A stretch of DNA of 46,179 nt from Cupriavidus gilardii J11. Its GTDB lineage: Bacteria; Pseudomonadota; Gammaproteobacteria; Burkholderiales; Burkholderiaceae. The position numbers and the translations under genes were made by a program. Where the stretch lies: assembly GCF_007829435.1 (NCBI RefSeq), contig NZ_VLJN01000016.1, positions 47,275 through 93,453 on the forward strand, read 5' to 3'. This document shows positions 20,996 through 30,663 of this stretch, piece by piece (position 1 is the first letter of the stretch; each line of letters starts with the position of its first letter). The notes under the pieces are model-generated. The model saw only the letters and a list, made by a program, of their open reading frames with translations. It did not search any database and was not told the origin of the DNA.

Positions 20996-21526
20996 TTACT
21001 GCCGGCGTACGCGCCGCAGTTCGTCCACGATCAGCAGCACCGCCCCGACCGTGATGGCGCAGTCGGCCACGTTGAACGCGGGCCAGTGGTAGCCGCGCAT
21101 GTGAAAGTCGAGGAAGTCGACCACGTGGCCATAGACGATGCGGTCGATCACGTTGCCGACCGCGCCGCCCAGCACCAGCGACACCGCGAAGCAGAACATC
21201 CGCTGCCCGGTATGGCGGAACAGCAGCCAGATGATGAAGGCGCCCACCGCAAGGCCGAGCACCGTGAAGAACCAGCGCTGCCAGCCGCCCGCGTCGGCGA
21301 GGAAGCTGAAGGCGGCGCCCTTGTTGTAGACCAGCACCAGGTTGAAGAAGCTGGTGACCGGACGCGACTCGCCGTAGCTGAAGCTGCGCACGATCACGAT
21401 CTTGAAGAACTGGTCGAGCACCACCACCAGCAGCGCAAACGCCATCCACAACAGCGGGGTGGCGGTGCGCTTGCGGGCGGCAGCCGACGAGGCGCGCGAA
21501 CGCGCGGGACGGGAGGTGGCGGCCAT
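20996..21526 (-). CDS. lspA: Lipoprotein signal peptidase (signal peptidase II)
   Basis: Cleaves signal peptides of prolipoproteins in the inner membrane. The 176 residues show four hydrophobic helices and the catalytic aspartates Asp128 (GNVIDR) and Asp155 (NVADC). The N-terminus has an arginine/alanine-rich extension of about 24 residues before the first helix. Its ATG shares one base with the ileS stop, so translation is likely coupled; ileS-lspA is a classic pair. livK in this window is itself a predicted substrate. Confidence 0.96.
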   Translation of the reverse strand: MAATSRPARSRASSAAARKRTATPLLWMAFALLVVVLDQFFKIVIVRSFSYGESRPVTSFFNLVLVYNKGAAFSFLADAGGWQRWFFTVLGLAVGAFIIWLLFRHTGQRMFCFAVSLVLGGAVGNVIDRIVYGHVVDFLDFHMRGYHWPAFNVADCAITVGAVLLIVDELRRVRRQ

Positions 21527-24429
21527 CAGGCGTGGCTCCGCGGTTCGCCGGCGCCGAACAGGTTACTGGTGCAACGGCCGCACAGCGTCGGATGCTCGGG
21601 GTCGTGGCCGACGTCGTCGCGGTAGTGCCAGCAGCGTTCGCACTTGGCGTGGTGGGAAGGATGGACCGTCACCAGCAGGTCGCCGGCTTCCGGCGCGCGC
21701 GACACGGTGGCGGCCGACGTCAGCAGCACGAAGCGCAGGTCGTTGTCGAGGCTGGCCAGCGCGTCGTAGGCCGGGCCGCCGGCCTGGATCGACACTTCGG
21801 CCTGCAGCGACGAGCCGATGGCGCCTTCGACGCGGACCGCTTCCAGCTGTTTCGTGACCTCGGCGCGCACGTCGCGCAGCGTGTGCCACTTTTGCAGCAG
21901 GTCGTCGGCCTGGTCGATCTCCGGCACCGCGTAGTAGGTGCTGGTGAAGATCGTGTCCTTGTGTTCGGTGCCGTGCGCGAACACCTGCCAGGCTTCCTCG
22001 GCGGTGAATGACAGGAACGGCGCCATCCAGTGCAGCATCGCCTGGGTGATGTGGAACAGCGCGTTCTGCGCCGCCCGGCGCGGTTTGGAGTCCGCGGCCG
22101 TGGTGTATAGCCGGTCCTTCAGCACGTCCAGGTAGAAGCCGCCCAGGTCTTCCGAACAGAACGTCAGCAGCTTGGCCACCACCGGGTGGAACTCATAGAC
22201 GTCGTAGTGCGACAGCACTTCCTTCTGCAGTTGGCCGGTCAGCGCCACCGCATAGCGGTCAATCTCCAGCCATTCCCGCGGCGGCAGCGCGTCGCGTGCA
22301 TGGTCGTAGTCGGCCAGGTTGGCCAGCAGGAAGCGCAGCGTGTTGCGCACGCGGCGATAGCTCTCGACCACGCGCTTCAGGATCTCGTCGGAGATCGACA
22401 GCTCGCCCGAGTAGTCGGTCGACGCCACCCACAGCCGGATGATTTCCGCGCCCATCTTGTTGGCGATGTCCTGCGGCGACACGGTGTTGCCGACGGACTT
22501 CGACATCTTGCGGCCTTCGCCGTCGACGGTGAAGCCGTGCGTCAGCAGCGCCTTGTAGGGCGGCTTGCCGTACAGCATCGACGCGGTCAGCAGCGACGAG
22601 TGGAACCAGCCGCGATGCTGGTCGGAGCCTTCCAGATAGAGGTCGGCCAGCCGGCCTTCCGGCGTATCGGCATCTGCGTCGTACAGTTCGTCGCGATGCG
22701 AGCCCCGGATCACGGTCCAGTGCGTGGTGCCCGAGTCGAACCACACGTCGAGGGTGTCGCGGTTCTTCTCGTACATGGCCGCGTCAGGATCGCCCAGTTC
22801 CGTCAGGAAGGCGGGGGCGTCCAGCGCCTGCCAGGCCTCGATGCCGTGCTGTTCGACCCGCTTGGCCACGGCTTCCAGCAGTTCCGGCGTGCGCGGATGC
22901 AGCGCGCCGGTTTCCTTGTGGATGAAGAAGGCCATCGGCACGCCCCACTGCCGCTGGCGGGACAGCGTCCAGTCGGGCCGGTTGGCGATCATATTGTGCA
23001 GGCGCTGCTTGCCCCACGACGGATAGAACGCGGTGGCATCGATGCCGGCCAGCGCGGTCTCGCGCAGCGTCGGGCCGTTGTCGGCCGGAGGCACGTCCAT
23101 GCCCGCGAACCACTGCGACGTGGCGCGGTAGATGATCGGCGTCTTGTGGCGCCAGCAGTGCATGTAGCTGTGCGTGTCGCGGCGCGAATCGAACAGGTTG
23201 CCGGACGCCTTCAGCGTCTCGACGATCAGCGGATTGGCGTCCCAGATCATCTTGCCGCCGAACAGCGGCAGCCAGCTGGCGTACACCCCGTCGCCCATCA
23301 CCGGGCTGAGGATATCGCGGTCGGCCATGCCGTGCGCCTTGCACGACTGGAAGTCTTCGATGCCGTAGGCGGGCGCGGAGTGGACGATGCCGGTGCCGGT
23401 GTCGGTGGTCACATAGTCGCCCAGGTAGACCGGCGACAGGCGGTCGTAGCCGGCGTCCATCTTGGCGAGCGGATGGTGGAAGCGCACTTCGCTGAGCGCG
23501 GCGCCCGCGCAGGTGGCCACGACCTCGCCCTGCAGCTGGTACTGCGCGAGCTGGGCCTCGACACGGTCCTTGGCCAGGATCAGGAAGCCGCGCGGCGTGT
23601 CGACCAGCGCGTATTCGACCTCGGGATGCACGTTCAGCGCCTGGTTGGACGGGATCGTCCACGGCGTGGTGGTCCAGATCACGATCCAGCCGGGCTTGCC
23701 TTCTAGCTGGGCGAGGGGCACATGGAAGGCCCGCGCCAGCTTGTCGGTCTCGGCGAAGGGGAAGCCGACGTCGATCGACGGATCGGTGCGATCCTTGTAC
23801 TCGACTTCCGCCTCGGCCAGCGCGGAGCCGCAGTCGAAGCACCAGTTGACCGGCTTCAGCCCGCGGAACACATAGCCCTTTTCGAGGATCCTGGCGAGGG
23901 CGCGGATTTCGTCGGCCTCGTTGCTGAAGTTCATCGTCAGGTAGGGGTCGGCCCAGTCGCCGAGCACGCCCAGCCGCTCGAAGTCCTTGCGCTGCCGTGC
24001 GATCTGCTCAGTGGCGTAGGCGCGAGCCCTGGCCTGGACCTCCTGCACCGGCAGGCCCTTGCCGTACTGCTTTTCGATCTGGATTTCGATCGGCATGCCG
24101 TGGCAGTCCCAGCCCGGCACGTAGACCGCGTCAAGGCCGGTGAGCCCCCGGGCCTTGATAATCATGTCCTTGAGCACCTTGTTGACCGCGTGCCCGATAT
24201 GGATGTCGCCGTTGGCATAGGGCGGGCCGTCGTGCAGCACGAACTTCCTGGCGCCCTTGCGCGCCGCGCGGATGGCACGGTAGATCTGCTTTTCCTGCCA
24301 CTGCTTGACCCACAGCGGCTCGCGCTTGGGCAGGTCGCCGCGCATCGGAAACGGGGTGTCGAGCAGGTTGACCGGGTATTTGCTCTTCTCCGGCTTGGCG
24401 CCGGGTTTTGCGGGTTTGTCGTTGGACAT
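21526..24429 (-). CDS. ileS: Isoleucyl-tRNA synthetase
   Basis: Charges tRNA-Ile. The 967-residue class Ia enzyme has HIGH at 77-80, the editing domain in the middle, KMSKS at 641-645, and a C-terminal zinc finger ([12 protein letters not shown] and LCGRCTSN). This C-terminal zinc domain and the length mark it as the bacterial, mupirocin-sensitive-type IleS. The ATG at 24429 ([33 protein letters not shown]) is chosen; the open frame upstream to 24531 is low-complexity. Lies 116 bp after ribF in the same direction. Confidence 0.97.
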   Translation of the reverse strand: MSNDKPAKPGAKPEKSKYPVNLLDTPFPMRGDLPKREPLWVKQWQEKQIYRAIRAARKGARKFVLHDGPPYANGDIHIGHAVNKVLKDMIIKARGLTGLDAVYVPGWDCHGMPIEIQIEKQYGKGLPVQEVQARARAYATEQIARQRKDFERLGVLGDWADPYLTMNFSNEADEIRALARILEKGYVFRGLKPVNWCFDCGSALAEAEVEYKDRTDPSIDVGFPFAETDKLARAFHVPLAQLEGKPGWIVIWTTTPWTIPSNQALNVHPEVEYALVDTPRGFLILAKDRVEAQLAQYQLQGEVVATCAGAALSEVRFHHPLAKMDAGYDRLSPVYLGDYVTTDTGTGIVHSAPAYGIEDFQSCKAHGMADRDILSPVMGDGVYASWLPLFGGKMIWDANPLIVETLKASGNLFDSRRDTHSYMHCWRHKTPIIYRATSQWFAGMDVPPADNGPTLRETALAGIDATAFYPSWGKQRLHNMIANRPDWTLSRQRQWGVPMAFFIHKETGALHPRTPELLEAVAKRVEQHGIEAWQALDAPAFLTELGDPDAAMYEKNRDTLDVWFDSGTTHWTVIRGSHRDELYDADADTPEGRLADLYLEGSDQHRGWFHSSLLTASMLYGKPPYKALLTHGFTVDGEGRKMSKSVGNTVSPQDIANKMGAEIIRLWVASTDYSGELSISDEILKRVVESYRRVRNTLRFLLANLADYDHARDALPPREWLEIDRYAVALTGQLQKEVLSHYDVYEFHPVVAKLLTFCSEDLGGFYLDVLKDRLYTTAADSKPRRAAQNALFHITQAMLHWMAPFLSFTAEEAWQVFAHGTEHKDTIFTSTYYAVPEIDQADDLLQKWHTLRDVRAEVTKQLEAVRVEGAIGSSLQAEVSIQAGGPAYDALASLDNDLRFVLLTSAATVSRAPEAGDLLVTVHPSHHAKCERCWHYRDDVGHDPEHPTLCGRCTSNLFGAGEPRSHA

Positions 24430-24545
24430 GGCGATTCTCGAGGCAATTCGTTCAGCGCGCCGCCGCTGCGGCTGGCGGCGCGGGCAATAAGGGGCTACGG
24501 CGAGACGGCGGTGACCCGGCCGACGCGGCACGCGTCGGCCGGCCG

Positions 24546-25553
24546 CTAGCTAATTCGGTCGGTGGCCGAGGTGGTGCGCACGGCGGGCGCCTGCGCCCCA
24601 TGCGCGGCGTCGCTGCCGTCGGGCACGGTCAGGCCAAAAAAGGCGCGGGCGTCGGCACAATCCTTCGCGATCGCCGCGGTCAATGCCTCCAGCGAGTCGA
24701 AGCGGGCCTCGTCGCGCAGCTTTTTCATGAATTCGACCCGCACCAGCTTGCCATACACCGTGCGGTCGAAATCGAACAGATGCACTTCGAGCAATACGCG
24801 GCCCTCGTCGTCGACGGTCGGCCGCACGCCGATGCTGGCCACGCCCGGCAGCGGGTGGTCGGCGAGGCCATGCACCTGCACCACGAAGATGCCCCACACC
24901 GCTGGCCGCTTGTGCGGAATACGAAGGTTTAGCGTGGGAAAGCCAAGTTCACGGCCCAGCTTGCGGCCATGCACGACATGGCCGCTGATGGCATAGGCAT
25001 GTCCCAGCAGCCGACGCGCATGTTCGAGGTCGCCGGCCGCCAGGGCCTGGCGCACCGCCGAGCTGGAAATGCGCACGCCACCCTCTGAGACCGACCCCAT
25101 CTGCTCGACGTCGAAGCCGTAGCGTTGGCCAGCTTGCTGAAGATAGGCAAAATCGCCCGCCCGGCGCGCGCCGAAACGGAAGTCGTCGCCAACCAGTACC
25201 CAGCGGGCATGAAGGCCGTGCCACAGCACGTTCTCGACGAACGCCTCGGGCGATTGCGCGGCGAAATGGGCGTTGAAGTGTTCCACCACGACCCTGTCCA
25301 CGCCATTGCGGCGCAGGCTTTCCAGCTTGTCGCGCAGCAGCGCGATACGGGCCGGCGCTTGCTGTGGCGCGAAGAACTCGCGCGGGTGCGGCTCGAAGGT
25401 CATCACGCACAGCGGCAGCCCGCGCGCATCGGCGGCCGCGCGGGCGCGCGCCAGCAGGGACTGGTGGCCCCGATGCACTCCGTCGAAGTTGCCGATGGTA
25501 AGGGCGCAAGGGGCCCGGCTCTCGGCATTGGGCAGGCCGCGGAAGACTTTCAC
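24546..25553 (-). CDS. ribF: Bifunctional riboflavin kinase/FAD synthetase
   Basis: Makes FMN and FAD from riboflavin. The 335-residue protein has the N-terminal FAD synthetase (nucleotidyl transferase) domain with [10 protein letters not shown] (21-30), VGDDFRFG (121-128) and ISSSAVR (162-168), then the flavokinase domain with [15 protein letters not shown] (196-210). The start is the GTG at 25553 ([10 protein letters not shown]), where family similarity begins; the frame is open upstream to 25715 without similarity. First gene of the ribF-ileS-lspA-coaBC-dut run, an order well known in proteobacteria. The C-terminal 30 residues are alanine/threonine-rich and poorly conserved. Confidence 0.95.
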   Translation of the reverse strand: MKVFRGLPNAESRAPCALTIGNFDGVHRGHQSLLARARAAADARGLPLCVMTFEPHPREFFAPQQAPARIALLRDKLESLRRNGVDRVVVEHFNAHFAAQSPEAFVENVLWHGLHARWVLVGDDFRFGARRAGDFAYLQQAGQRYGFDVEQMGSVSEGGVRISSSAVRQALAAGDLEHARRLLGHAYAISGHVVHGRKLGRELGFPTLNLRIPHKRPAVWGIFVVQVHGLADHPLPGVASIGVRPTVDDEGRVLLEVHLFDFDRTVYGKLVRVEFMKKLRDEARFDSLEALTAAIAKDCADARAFFGLTVPDGSDAAHGAQAPAVRTTSATDRIS

Positions 25554-25586
25554 GAGGACGGCGACAAGCGGTTGGATAAAGGCAGG

Positions 25587-25592
25587 ATTATA
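25587..25592 (-). promoter_or_regulatory. -10 element for the ribF operon
   Basis: Perfect TATAAT on the reverse strand, 33 bp upstream of the ribF GTG. The -35 region is GC-rich and lacks a clear hexamer. As no other promoter is obvious, it may drive all five genes down to dut. Confidence 0.45.
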
Positions 25593-25723
25593 AGGGGAAC
25601 GGGGGCCATTGCCCCGCGCGCCTCGCAAACGGACGCGGCAACGGTTTGCACGCCGGCGGCGGATCGGGCAAACCGGGGCCGACTTCGGGGTCGCCGCCGT
25701 GGCGCGCGTGCTCAAAAGGGAGC

Positions 25724-27562
25724 ATGATATGCGCCGTTCACATTCCTGCCGGCTGTCTTGCCCCTTTCCGCTTGAACGCGCTGCTCAAACGCATTCTGCC
25801 GCCTCCGGCGCCGGTCCTGGATGGCGAAACCCAGGCCAAGCTGCTGACCACCGTCCATCGGGTTGCCCCCAGTGGCGTGGTCGCCGCGCTGATCGTTCCG
25901 GGGCTGACCGCCGGGGCGTTCTGGAGGGACGCCAGCCACGCGGCGTTGCTGTCGTGGTGCGGCGTCATGCTGGCCCAGGCGCTGGCCGGCACCTGTTTCT
26001 ATATCGGCTACCGGCGCGATATCGCCACCATGAGCCGGTCCGCCCATACCCGCAAATGGTGGGGCTATATGCGCGCGCTGGCCGTGCTGACCGGGCTGAC
26101 ATGGGGCAGCGGCGCGCTGCTGCATCTCTATTCGTCCTCGGTCGTGTTCTCCGGCGTGCTGCTGTTGCTGTCGGTTGGCGTGCTGGCCGCAGGTGCGAGC
26201 GCGCATGCGCCCGCGCCTTCCAACCTCGTCTACACGGGCCTGCCCATCCTGGTGCCCAACCTGACGCTGGCTGAATATGCCTTTCCCGGTCACGGGGTCT
26301 ATGTGCAGACGGTGCTGGTGATCTACGTTCTGATCCTCTGGCGCCATGCGCACAACGTCCATGACACGCTGGTGCGGGCGATCCAGCTCGAGTCCGACAG
26401 TCGCCGCACGGCACGCCAGGCGCAGGAAGAAAAGGAGCGGGCACTGCATGCCAGCGAGGAGAAATCGCGCTTTCTGGCGGCCGCCAGCCACGACCTGCGT
26501 CAGCCGGTACATGCATTGGTGATGCTGGTGGAGGCCCTGCGGGCCCGCAACGAGTCGCCGGCCTTGCATCCGCTGGTGGAGCAGGTGGCCGCCGGCACGC
26601 AGACGATCGACCTGCTGTTCCGTTCGCTGCTCGATTTGTCCAAGCTGGAGGGCCGCAAGATATTGCCGACGCTGGAGCCCACCGACGTGGGCACGCTGAT
26701 TCGCGAAGTCGTCGCCCAGTTCGCCCCGGATGCGCATGCCGCCGGCCTGACGCTGTCGCCGCGCGTGCGCGGCCAGCTTTATGCGATGGCCGAGCCGGTG
26801 CTGTTGCGCCGCGCGCTGTTCAACCTCGTGCAGAACGCGTTGCGCTATACCACGCGTGGCGGCGTGCTGGTGGCCGCGCGGCGGCGGGAGGGCCAGGTTC
26901 GCCTGGAGGTGTGGGACAGCGGCGCGGGCATCGCGCCGCAGGACCTGCCGGACATATTTTCTCCGTACTTCCAGGTGCATAACGCGCAACGCGATCCGTC
27001 GCACGGGCTGGGACTTGGGCTCGCCATCTTCAAGGAGTGCGTCCGCCTGATGCGGGGCCAGTATGGCGTGCGCTCGGTGCCGGGCAAGGGATCGGTATTC
27101 TGGTTCACGCTGAATCCAGTACCAGCCGAGATGGTCGCCTCCATCGAGGCAGTACGGGAACAGGCCAACGCCGAGGCGGCGGCGCCCGGGCGCCTGCGCG
27201 GCACCGTGCTGGTGGTGGACGACGACAGCCATGTCCGCCAGGCGTGGATCGCGCTGATGGAGGCCTGGGGCGTACAGGTATGCGTCGCCGCCGATGGCGC
27301 GCAGGCTGACCAGTTCCTGCTCGATGGGCTGCAGCCCGACATCATCTTCTGCGACCTGCGCTTGCCGGGCAGCGAAAGCGGGCTGGACCTGCTGGAGCGC
27401 TGGCAGCAGACGCAGCCGCAGGCCCGCACGGCGCTGCTGACAGGCGACCTGAAGTCGGACTCGCTGGCGGCGGCGGAGGAGGCGGGATACGTGGTGATGC
27501 CCAAGCCCGTCGATCCCGCCACGCTGCGGATGCTGCTACGGCGCTGGCTGCGCGCCGCATGA
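25724..27562 (+). CDS. Hybrid sensor histidine kinase with C-terminal receiver domain
   Basis: A 612-residue membrane kinase. About five hydrophobic segments lie between residues 50 and 206, then a short coiled linker rich in Glu/Arg. The HisKA domain has the phospho-acceptor His256 in AAASHDLRQPVHAL. The ATPase domain has N-box NLVQNALRY (Asn371), G1 DSGAGI (398-403) and G2 GLGLGLAIF. A receiver domain at about 494-612 has the acidic pair in VVDDD, phospho-acceptor Asp544 (FCDLRLPG) and Lys594. All catalytic residues are intact. The membrane part matches no named sensor domain. The ATG at 25724 is tentative, as AGGGAG lies very close to it. Faces the response regulator at 27607-28266; the two are a likely pair. 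Confidence 0.88.
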   Translation: MICAVHIPAGCLAPFRLNALLKRILPPPAPVLDGETQAKLLTTVHRVAPSGVVAALIVPGLTAGAFWRDASHAALLSWCGVMLAQALAGTCFYIGYRRDIATMSRSAHTRKWWGYMRALAVLTGLTWGSGALLHLYSSSVVFSGVLLLLSVGVLAAGASAHAPAPSNLVYTGLPILVPNLTLAEYAFPGHGVYVQTVLVIYVLILWRHAHNVHDTLVRAIQLESDSRRTARQAQEEKERALHASEEKSRFLAAASHDLRQPVHALVMLVEALRARNESPALHPLVEQVAAGTQTIDLLFRSLLDLSKLEGRKILPTLEPTDVGTLIREVVAQFAPDAHAAGLTLSPRVRGQLYAMAEPVLLRRALFNLVQNALRYTTRGGVLVAARRREGQVRLEVWDSGAGIAPQDLPDIFSPYFQVHNAQRDPSHGLGLGLAIFKECVRLMRGQYGVRSVPGKGSVFWFTLNPVPAEMVASIEAVREQANAEAAAPGRLRGTVLVVDDDSHVRQAWIALMEAWGVQVCVAADGAQADQFLLDGLQPDIIFCDLRLPGSESGLDLLERWQQTQPQARTALLTGDLKSDSLAAAEEAGYVVMPKPVDPATLRMLLRRWLRAA

Positions 27563-27606
27563 TCGGGAGGGGCTGCGCGATGGGTCTGCGCTGGCGTCAG
27601 CGTCGC

Positions 27607-28266
27607 CTACTGGCGCAGGCGGAACCGCTCCATGCGCGACATCACCTGCATGCGCGTGCGCACGCCCAGCCGCTGCAGGATCGCCGAGACGTGCTCCTTG
27701 ACGGTGTTCTCGGTCAGGCCCAGTTCGCGGGCGATCATCTTGTTCGGCAAACCTTCCAGAACCAGCGCCAGTACGGCGCCCTGCCGGGGCGTCAGGCCGA
27801 GCTCGGCGGGCGTGACCGGAATGCCGTAGGTGGGACCGAACGAACGGCCGGGGCCATTCAGCGCGTCATCGGCGGGAAAGCAGGTTTCTCCGGCCAGCAC
27901 GCGCCGGACCGCGGCGGCGAAGGCCGGAGCGTCCAGATGCTTGCCCACGAACCCGAAGGCGGCCAGCGCGCGGGCCCGTTCGACGATTTCGGGTGTGGCC
28001 TCGGCCGACATGAAGATGAAGCGCGCAGCGGGCACCACGGCCTTCAGCGTCTGCATGGCATCGAAGCCGGTGCCGTCATGCAGCCAGATGTCGAGCAGCA
28101 CGATGTCGGGCTTCAGTCCCCGCTGCAAGGTCTGCAGCGCTTCGGTGGCGCTGCCGGCGGAATGGACTGAAATATCCGGCATGACCTGCGCTAGAAACAC
28201 GGTCGTGCCGGACAGCGCCATGGGGTGATCGTCGACCACCAGCAAGGTCGGTGCAACATTCGACAT
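27607..28266 (-). CDS. LuxR/NarL family response regulator
   Basis: A 219-residue two-domain regulator. The receiver domain has the acidic pair DD at 12-13, phospho-acceptor Asp59 (LLDIWLHDG) and Lys109. The C-terminal LuxR-type helix-turn-helix is LTPRQGAVLALVLEGLPNKMIARELGLTENTVKEHV (about 158-193 with the recognition helix at TENTVKEHV). The ATG at 28266 (MSNVAPTLLVVDD) is preceded by GGGAAA; a TTG 15 bases upstream is an alternative. Convergent with the hybrid kinase and only 44 bp apart. Targets are unknown. Confidence 0.9.
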   Translation of the reverse strand: MSNVAPTLLVVDDHPMALSGTTVFLAQVMPDISVHSAGSATEALQTLQRGLKPDIVLLDIWLHDGTGFDAMQTLKAVVPAARFIFMSAEATPEIVERARALAAFGFVGKHLDAPAFAAAVRRVLAGETCFPADDALNGPGRSFGPTYGIPVTPAELGLTPRQGAVLALVLEGLPNKMIARELGLTENTVKEHVSAILQRLGVRTRMQVMSRMERFRLRQ

Positions 28267-28462
28267 GCGATTTCCCGTCAAAAATCAGATTCGCCCTTGT
28301 TGTCGTCCTGCTCTCTTTTGGGAGCGGAGGGTGGGCGATAAGGGCGACTCTAGCAGAGCGGGCCGGGCGTCACAATCCGGAATGACGGGGACGCCCACGG
28401 CACATCATAGCCTTGCAGGCCGCATGCCAGGCCGGAATGCTGGTTAGCGACCGTGCCCTTGG

Positions 28463-28468
28463 TAGAAT
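28463..28468 (+). promoter_or_regulatory. -10 hexamer close to the purN start
   Basis: TAGAAT ends 6 bases before the purN ATG, and no ribosome binding site is seen. As at mutL and clpS, this placement suggests transcription starting at the ATG itself. The -35 region is not recognisable. Confidence 0.4.
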
Positions 28469-28474
28469 TGCGCG

Positions 28475-29185
28475 ATGAAAAATATCGTCATCCTTATTTC
28501 GGGACGCGGCTCCAATATGCAGGCCATCGTACAGGCCTGTGCCGCGCAGTCCTGGCCGGCCCGCATCGCCGCCGTGCTGTCCAATCGTCCCGACGCGCCC
28601 GGCCTGAAATTCGCCGCGGCGCAGGGCATTCCGGTTGGCGTGGTGGATCACCGCCAATTCCCGGATCGCGCCAGCTTCGACAAGGCGCTGGCCAAGGCCA
28701 TCGACGCCCACGTGCCGGACCTGGTCGTACTGGCCGGCTTCATGCGGATCCTGACGCCCGAGTTCGTCGAACACTACGCGGGCCGCATGCTCAACATCCA
28801 TCCGTCGCTGTTGCCAAGCTTTCCCGGCCTGCATACGCACCAGCAGGCGCTCGAAGCCGGCGTCAAGGTGCACGGTGCAAGCGTACATTTCGTCACCGAT
28901 GCGCTCGACCATGGGCCCATCGTGCTGCAGGCGGCGATCGAGGTCGGACCCGACGATACCCCCGACACGCTGGCCGAGCGGCTGCTGCCCTGCGAGCATC
29001 ACATCTATCCGCGCGCGGTGCGCTGGTTCGTCGAGGACCGTCTGCGCGTGCGTGACGGCGTGGTGCACGTCGATCCGCCCGAGCCGCAACTGCTGATCGC
29101 GCTGGCCGCATCCGACGGCGATGCCGCAACGGAAGCCGGCGCACCCGCTGACGATGCCAATGGCGCCGCCGGAGACCGCTCATGA
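28475..29185 (+). CDS. purN: Phosphoribosylglycinamide formyltransferase
   Basis: Formyl-THF-dependent conversion of GAR to FGAR in purine synthesis. The 236-residue enzyme has SGRGSNMQA (phosphate site) and the catalytic triad Asn107, His109 (NIHPSLLPSFPG) and Asp145 (DALDHGPI). The core ends near residue 212; the last 24 residues are an Ala/Asp-rich tail not needed for the fold. Its stop overlaps the start of the methyltransferase gene (ATGA), so the two are translationally coupled. Confidence 0.96.
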   Translation: MKNIVILISGRGSNMQAIVQACAAQSWPARIAAVLSNRPDAPGLKFAAAQGIPVGVVDHRQFPDRASFDKALAKAIDAHVPDLVVLAGFMRILTPEFVEHYAGRMLNIHPSLLPSFPGLHTHQQALEAGVKVHGASVHFVTDALDHGPIVLQAAIEVGPDDTPDTLAERLLPCEHHIYPRAVRWFVEDRLRVRDGVVHVDPPEPQLLIALAASDGDAATEAGAPADDANGAAGDRS

Positions 29186-30594
29186 GCCGCCCCGCCAACG
29201 CACGCGCCGCGGAGCGCGCACCGTCACGCGGCCGCGGCCGCAAGCCCAGCCCGCTGCGCAAGGCCAATGCGCCGCGCAACGGCCGCGAGCAGGAGGGCGA
29301 GGGCCAGCCGCGCGGACCGCATGGCGCGCTGCATGCCAACCATATCCAGCACATCGACCGGTTGCTCGGCAAGGTGATGCTGTTCGCGCGTCCAGCGGAT
29401 GCCGTGGTGAGCCATTACTTCCGCGAGAACCCGCGGCTGGGCCACCGTGAGCGCGGCATCATCGCGGAGGCGGTGTTCGCGGTGCTGCGCCGGCGCGTGG
29501 AGTTCGCCCAGTTCGCCGAGAGCGGATCGGGCGCGGCGCCGCGACGGCTGGCGCTGCTCGGGCTTGCCGCGACGCTGGGACGGGACGTGCTGACGCCGTT
29601 CCTGTACCCCGATGAAGCCGAGTGGCTGGATCGCCTGATGACGATCGAGCGCGCGAGCCTGGCGCCGCGCGTGCGCGCCAACCTGCCGGAATGGCTGCAC
29701 GAGCAGCTGCTGGCGCGTCATGGCGACGCCTTCACCGCCGCGCTGGCAGACGCGTGGCTGCGTCCGGCGCCGCTCGATCTGCGGGTCAACCTGATCAAGG
29801 CGGCGCGCGAGGGCGTGCTCGCGGACCTGGAGGCGGCCGGCCTGACGGCGGAGCCGACGCCCATTGCGCCGACCGGCATCCGGCTGGCGGGCAAGCCCGC
29901 GCTGAACCAGTTGCCCATGTTCGTCAATGGGCTGATCGAGGTACAGGACGAGGGCAGCCAGCTGCTGTGCCATTTGCTGGCGCCGCGCCGTGGCGAGATG
30001 GTGGTGGACTTCTGCGCGGGCGCGGGGGGCAAGACGCTGGCGCTGGGTGCGTTGATGCGCTCGACGGGCCGCCTCTATGCATTCGACGTATCCGATAAGC
30101 GCCTGGGGAACCTGAAGCCGCGGCTGGCCCGCAGCGGATTGTCCAACGTGCATCCGGTGCTGATCGATTCCGAGCATGACGCCAAGATCAAGCGACTGGC
30201 CGGCAAGATCGACCGTGTCCTGATCGATGCGCCGTGCAGCGGGCTCGGCACGCTGCGGCGCAACCCGGACCTCAAGTGGCGGCAGACGCCACAGACGGTG
30301 CTGGAGTTGACTGCGAAGCAGGCTTCGATCCTCGAGGCCGCGGCCCGGCTGGTCAAGCCGGGCGGACGCGTGGTCTATGCCACCTGCAGCGTGCTCGAGG
30401 CGGAGAACGAGGCCATCGTCCGCGACTTCCTCTCCCGGCACGCGGACTACCGGTTGGTCCCCGCCGCCGAAGTGCTGGCCGAGCAGAAGATCATGGTGCC
30501 GGGCCTTCCCGACGACGCCCCGTCGCTCGCGCTTTATCCCCACCTGCACCAGACCGATGGCTTCTTCGCCGCGGTGCTGGAACGCGCGCGCTGA
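29182..30594 (+). CDS. RsmB/NOP family rRNA (cytosine-5-) methyltransferase
   Basis: A 470-residue SAM-dependent RNA m5C methyltransferase. The NusB-like N-terminal region (about 50-180) is followed by the methyltransferase core, with the SAM loop VDFCAGAGGKTLALG, motif IV DAPCSG (Cys352) and motif VI ATCS with the nucleophile Cys402. The first 45 residues are basic and disordered (Arg/Ala/Pro/Gly). RsmB modifies C967 of 16S rRNA in E. coli, but Burkholderiaceae often carry two such genes, so no symbol is given. Overlaps purN by 4 bases. Confidence 0.9.
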   Translation: MSRPANARAAERAPSRGRGRKPSPLRKANAPRNGREQEGEGQPRGPHGALHANHIQHIDRLLGKVMLFARPADAVVSHYFRENPRLGHRERGIIAEAVFAVLRRRVEFAQFAESGSGAAPRRLALLGLAATLGRDVLTPFLYPDEAEWLDRLMTIERASLAPRVRANLPEWLHEQLLARHGDAFTAALADAWLRPAPLDLRVNLIKAAREGVLADLEAAGLTAEPTPIAPTGIRLAGKPALNQLPMFVNGLIEVQDEGSQLLCHLLAPRRGEMVVDFCAGAGGKTLALGALMRSTGRLYAFDVSDKRLGNLKPRLARSGLSNVHPVLIDSEHDAKIKRLAGKIDRVLIDAPCSGLGTLRRNPDLKWRQTPQTVLELTAKQASILEAAARLVKPGGRVVYATCSVLEAENEAIVRDFLSRHADYRLVPAAEVLAEQKIMVPGLPDDAPSLALYPHLHQTDGFFAAVLERAR

Positions 30595-30608
30595 GCGCGC
30601 GCCGGTAC

Positions 30609-30634
30609 GTCCCCGTGCGTCCGCGCACGGGGAC
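30609..30634. terminator. Perfect hairpin between the methyltransferase and the MscS gene
   Basis: 11-bp perfect arms GTCCCCGTGCG/CGCACGGGGAC with a TCCG loop, 14 bp after the stop of the methyltransferase gene. No T-tract follows, so it may be a weak terminator or an mRNA-end stabilising stem. Confidence 0.45.
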
Positions 30635-30663
30635 ACATCCCTACCTTCTCTGCGGGTTCATCG

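Noticed and set aside
22186-23706. 506-codon open frame antisense to ileS
   Set aside because: Lies fully within ileS on the other strand; composition (Arg, His, Val, Gln) is typical of antisense shadows.
25554-25723. FMN riboswitch upstream of ribF
   Set aside because: The region lacks the conserved RFN element segments and is too short and GC-rich to form it.
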